Below are positions 60,463 to 64,000 of a stretch of DNA of 64,000 nt, piece by piece. The stretch covers positions 19,702,350 to 19,766,349 of the forward strand of contig CM057234.1 of the NCBI GenBank assembly GCA_029891385.1. Direction: 5' to 3'. The notes under the pieces are model-generated. The model saw only the letters and a list, made by a program, of their open reading frames with translations, was not told the DNA's origin and did no database searches. This DNA is from Erythroxylum novogranatense. Its lineage: Eukaryota; Streptophyta; Magnoliopsida; Malpighiales; Erythroxylaceae. The position numbers were made by a program, and so were the translations under genes. Position 1 is the stretch's first letter; every line of letters starts with the position of its first letter.

Positions 60463-62071
60463 ACTCTTCCCCCCTAAAAGAGTTTCGTCCTCGAAATTCT
60501 CAACTGAATCATAGAAGAGGTTCGGATACTTCTCCCTCATTGCTTCCAAAGGCTCCGATGTTGCCTCCTCTGTCGAATGATTCCTCCATAAGACTTTAAC
60601 CAACTTTACAACCTTGTTTCTCAAAACCTTTTCCTTTGAATCTAAAATCTCCACTGGTTGCTCCTCATATGTCAAATCCTCCCTTAACTGAACCTCTGAA
60701 GGTTGAACTATGTGTGAAGGATCTGATCGGTACTTCCTTAACATCGACACGTGGAAAACATTGTGAATCTTAGATAATTCCGATGGCAAGGCTAACTTAT
60801 AGGCTAAAGGCCCAATCTTCTCAATGATCTCATAAGGACCTATGTATCTCAAACTAAGCTTGCCTTTCTTACCAAACCTCAAAACTCCTTTCCATAGAGA
60901 AGCTCTAAGAAACTCTTTGTCTCTAACTTCAAATTCCATCTCTTTTCTATAGGCATCTGTGTAGCTCTTCATTCTATCTTGAGCTGTTCTAAATCTCTAT
61001 TTTACCAATTTAATCTTGTCAACTGTAATCTATACCAACTCAGGTCCTACAAGTCTCCTTTCACCTTCTTCATCCAAGCAAATAGGAGTCCTGCACCTCC
61101 TACTATACAAAGCTTCATAAGGTGCCATCTGAATTCCCAAATGATAGGAAATATTATAAGCAAATTCTATTAAAGGCAAATGATCATCCCATGAGCCTTT
61201 GAAATCCATAACACAAGCTCTCAACATTACCTCCAGAATCCGGATTGTTCTCTCTGATTATCTATCAGTCTATAGATGAAAAGCAGTGCTAAAATGTAAC
61301 TTTGTTCCCAAAGACTCTTGTAAGCTTTCCCAGAACCTGGAGGCATGAAGTCTGATTATCTCATCTATGTATTTCTTGGCCAAAGAATTTAAAGAATTCA
61401 TCTGTCTAATTGGCAAGAAATGTGCTGACTTAGTTAGCCTATCAACAGTCACCCATATTGCATCACGTTTCTTACTAGTCTTCAGCAATCACATCAAGAA
61501 ATCCATCGTAATCTTCTCCCATTTCCATTCCAGAATCGACAAAGGTTTAAGCTTACCTGAAGGTGCTTGGTGCTCAGCCTTGACTTGCTGGCACACTAAG
61601 TATCCTTTAGCATATTCTACAACTTCTTTCTTCATTCTTTTCCACCAGAAATGCTCCTTCAAATCTTTATACATTCTTGTACTTCCTGGGTGCATTACAT
61701 AAGGCACATTATATGCCTCATCAAGAATTCTGTCTTTCAACTTTTTCATATTAGGAATACATAGTCTGTTTCCTACCACCATCAATCCATCTTCCCGTAC
61801 CTCTATTTCAGAAGGTTTACCACTTTTAACCTATTCTTTGAGCTTGCTCAAATACTCATCTTGCTCCTGCAACTCATTAATCTTTTCGTTCAATACTAGC
61901 CTTACTCTAAAGTTAGCCAATATGCAATTAGATTCAGTTTGTCTCAATGTCACCCTAAGTTTGGCTAATTCCTTTAACAGAGGAAGATAAACTGTCTCCA
62001 TATATGCTATAGTCGATTTTCTACTCAGTGCATCCTCTACTACATTAGCTTTCCCCGGGTGGTAGTCTATC
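60463..62071 (-). pseudogene. TE10 pol: RNase H end, integrase and chromodomain-like tail
   Basis: From the right: IDYHPGKANVVEDALSRKS (RNase H end), then HHCC remnants (YVMHPGSTRMYKDLKEHFWW; a zinc Cys is replaced in AKGYLVCQQ), WKWEKITMDF and DAIWVTVDRLTKSAHFL with the first catalytic Asp. About 45 nt are missing between EIIRLH and SRFWESLQ, removing the VSDRD box with the second Asp. Then HL*TDR*SER (stops from CAG and CAA), FAYNISYHLGIQMAPYEALY, RYIGPYEIIEKIGPLAYKL and the tail VKVLWRNHSTEEAT. The frame runs through the PPT into the LTR. Confidence 0.92.
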
Positions 62072-64000
62072 TGTTGGACCCTGATCTTTGAGTGAAAATT
62101 TGAATTATGAAAATGAAATTTAAGAAGTGCTTTGCATATGTATTGTGTAATAGAGGACTTAAAATTAAAGGATATTGATAAGAAAAGAAATGATTTGATT
62201 TTGATATCTTTGGGGTTTTGAGTGGATTGGTGTGGTTTATGAAATTAAGTGGATGAGTTGATTGAAATTAAGTTGAAAATCATGAATAAAAAGAGAAAGA
62301 GTGAAAATATGAAAAATTGTGAAATAGTTGACTTTTTGGCCTTTGAAAGTTGACTTTTGATTTAGTCAAAATTTGAGAAAATGTTCTACATGAAACTTGT
62401 AGATTATGTTAAGAGCTTTCTGTAGCTATAAAGTTTGCAATTTTTCGATATCGGGAGTGGAAGTTATGATCAGTCAAAGTTTATGTGTGATAGAGTTGAC
62501 TTTGACTTTAATTATGACTGAATCTTTGACTGAGAAATTAACCTAGTTAGAGGTTAATTTAGCTTTGATGTTCTTCATGAAAATTGAAGGATTTGCTTTG
62601 ATCTTTATTTCGACATAAAGTATACAATTTTTTGATCTCGGAATAATAAGTTATGATTTTTACAAGTTTATATTGTGGTTTTAGCATGATTATTAGAGGA
62701 TAGTATCTTTGACCGGAAAATGAACTTCCGTAGGAGTCAAATTGATTTTTATGTCCTTCTTGGAAGATGTAGAGCTTCCTTCAAGCTTTCTATAGAGACT
62801 AAGTTTGTCAAAATTGAAGTTCGGGATTAAGAGTTATGAATTTTGAAAGTTTTGGATTTTTTATGTTTAAAAAAAAAGTATCACCCCCGTTGCTAGGGCG
62901 ACGCGTCACCAGGGTGACGGCGAGCGTTTGACTCGCGTCACCAGGGCAATGGCGTTGGCTCGCGTCACCAGGGCGATGGCGTTGGCTCGCGTCACCAGGG
63001 CGACGCGTCACCAGGGTGACCTCGCCCTAATACGACGCCGTTTTGCTCCTTTAGTGCTCTTGCTTCCTCCTCCGATTCGACCTTTGTTCACTATTTTACT
63101 CATATCTTTTCCATCCGACATCCGATTGAGTTGATTCTTTGCGGCGTTGGATTCCTAAGAGAATTCCCTACATTCTCATAGGAAATTTGTGAATTTTTGA
63201 GATTAAATTAATGGTGATTAATTTAATCAAAATAAGTCGGGAAATTTTCCGAACATGGTTCAGTATTTTGTGAAATTTGGGATCTGTAGAGATCCGATTG
63301 AAACGATGCTTGAGGTGAAATAAAGATAAGACAAGGGGCTACAAATCATATGAAGAAATGAAATGTCAATTTTGCCCCTAAGTCCTTCGAATTATGAATG
63401 GAAGTTCTGATTAGAGTGTAATTTTTGGATTGGGAACATCTGAGAGTATTTTGAGTATAACTTTTGATCTGGGAATTGAAATGAGGTGATTCTTGTTTTG
63501 AATTAAACTAGAGACATAAGGATAAAATTTTTATGAAGACATCGAGTTTCAATTATGGGGTTGAGAATGTAAATTTCTGGACGGAAATAATCGTACATGG
63601 AAAATGTGTTAGCATATGGATATACCCGAACTGTTTTGAGCATAACTTTTGATGTAGTAATCGGAATTGAGCGCGGTCAGTGGCGTTGGATTCGTATGAA
63701 TGAGAGGAACATTTATATAGAAGGAAGTTTTAACAAATTCCTTCAACTCAATAGTGCGAATCAAACCCGCATGTGAGAATAGAATAAAGTAAAGTCAAGG
63801 GCATTTTGGTCTTTTAATTAAATTTTAATGACATGGCACCATTTTAAGATGTGTAGACGTATGGGAAAGGTCTGGAAATTTTTTAAGAAGAGAGAAATCG
63901 ATTATTCTAGAGAAAAGAAGAAAAAAATGAGAGAGAAAGTGAACAAGAAAGTTTCGTATATGGAGAAAAACGATGGAAGCTTAGAGATTTTTGAATTTCT
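62072..64000 (+). mobile_element. TE12: start of a plus-strand LTR, continues beyond the window
   Basis: Starts TGTTGGACCCTGATC at 62072, cutting the TE10 RNase H frame between the Ile-Asp-Tyr codons and the upstream sequence. The likely left target copy is CTATC (62067-62071); the other end is outside. The content is the inverse of the TE11 LTR end: modules at 62300-62870, island at 62884-63032, opposite modules at 63090-63700. No coding sequence. Confidence 0.85.
62884..63032. repeat. CG-rich tandem repeat island of TE12
   Basis: Units of about 27 bp with CTCGCGTCACCAGGGCGATG recur three times, flanked by shorter GGCGACGCGTCACCAGGGTG units. GACGCGTC is palindromic. The ORFs on both strands (62808-63011, 62928-63134) are products of the repeat. 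Confidence 0.88.

Larger units (their letters stand above)
53065..62071 (-). mobile_element. TE10: gypsy chromovirus, truncated, carrying TE11 and cut by TE12
   Basis: Its 3' LTR runs from about 53065 to 55556 and 60363-60462 (minus-strand start TGTTGGATCCTG). The PPT (minus-strand TTTTAGGGGGGAAGAGT) abuts 60462. Pol follows on the minus strand up to 62071, where TE12 interrupts RNase H. The LTR has head-to-head modules (53200-54010) and a TGAGCTACACAGCTCA palindrome at about 54257, in the same order as TE2. The left LTR end could not be fixed from its terminal motif. The LTR sequence, about 2.6 kb, is short for the group. Confidence 0.78.

Overview
This is 64 kb of plant nuclear DNA built almost entirely of nested LTR retrotransposons. 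The evidence for a plant is the element types: Tekay/Del-like Ty3/gypsy chromoviruses with integrase and a chromodomain tail, a Sirevirus-type Ty1/copia element, initiator-Met tRNA primer sites (TGGTATCAGAGC), and CAG/TGG-to-TAG decay. The species cannot be named from this. I see no convincing host gene, tRNA, rRNA or CRISPR array. Nearly all coding sequence lies on the minus strand and is broken, so no protein here is likely to be functional.

Layout from left to right. 1-10403: TE1, a minus-strand element with about 4.2-kb LTRs and only about 0.6 kb between them; its right LTR holds solo LTR TE2 (2956-6864). 10404-11775: TE3, the 3' end of a plus-strand LTR interrupted by TE1. 11776-12310 and 24635-about 26436: TE4, a plus-strand LTR remnant split by TE5. 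12311-24634: TE5, a complete but decayed gypsy chromovirus (TSD GTGGT). 26437-26519 and 52228-53060: TE6, an old copia fragment split by TE7. 26525-52227: TE7, a Sirevirus-like copia element (TSD AGAAG) that itself contains solo LTR TE8 (32829-37495) and TE9 (38263-50060, TSD TTAGT), a LARD-like element without usable coding capacity. 53065-62071: TE10, a gypsy element whose 3' LTR holds solo LTR TE11 (55557-60362, TSD TTAAT) and whose RNase H is cut by the plus-strand LTR TE12 (62072 to the window end).

The elements fall into two LTR superfamilies: TGTARCAYCCC...GGGTGCTACA (TE3, TE5, TE8, TE9) and TGTTGGACCC...GGGTCCAACA (TE1, TE2, TE4, TE10, TE11, TE12). Both carry the same unusual cassette. 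It consists of diverged modules with a period of about 180 bp, arranged head to head on either side of a CG-rich island that is usually made of short tandem repeats. The island has a different sequence in each family and differs in length between the two LTRs of one element. The first superfamily also has a row of short hairpins about 24 nt apart whose stems differ in sequence but remain self-complementary. These two non-coding structures, and a cluster of eleven TGGGCY sites in TE2, are the most interesting signals in the window. The many ORFs of 60-150 codons inside the LTRs are chance readings.
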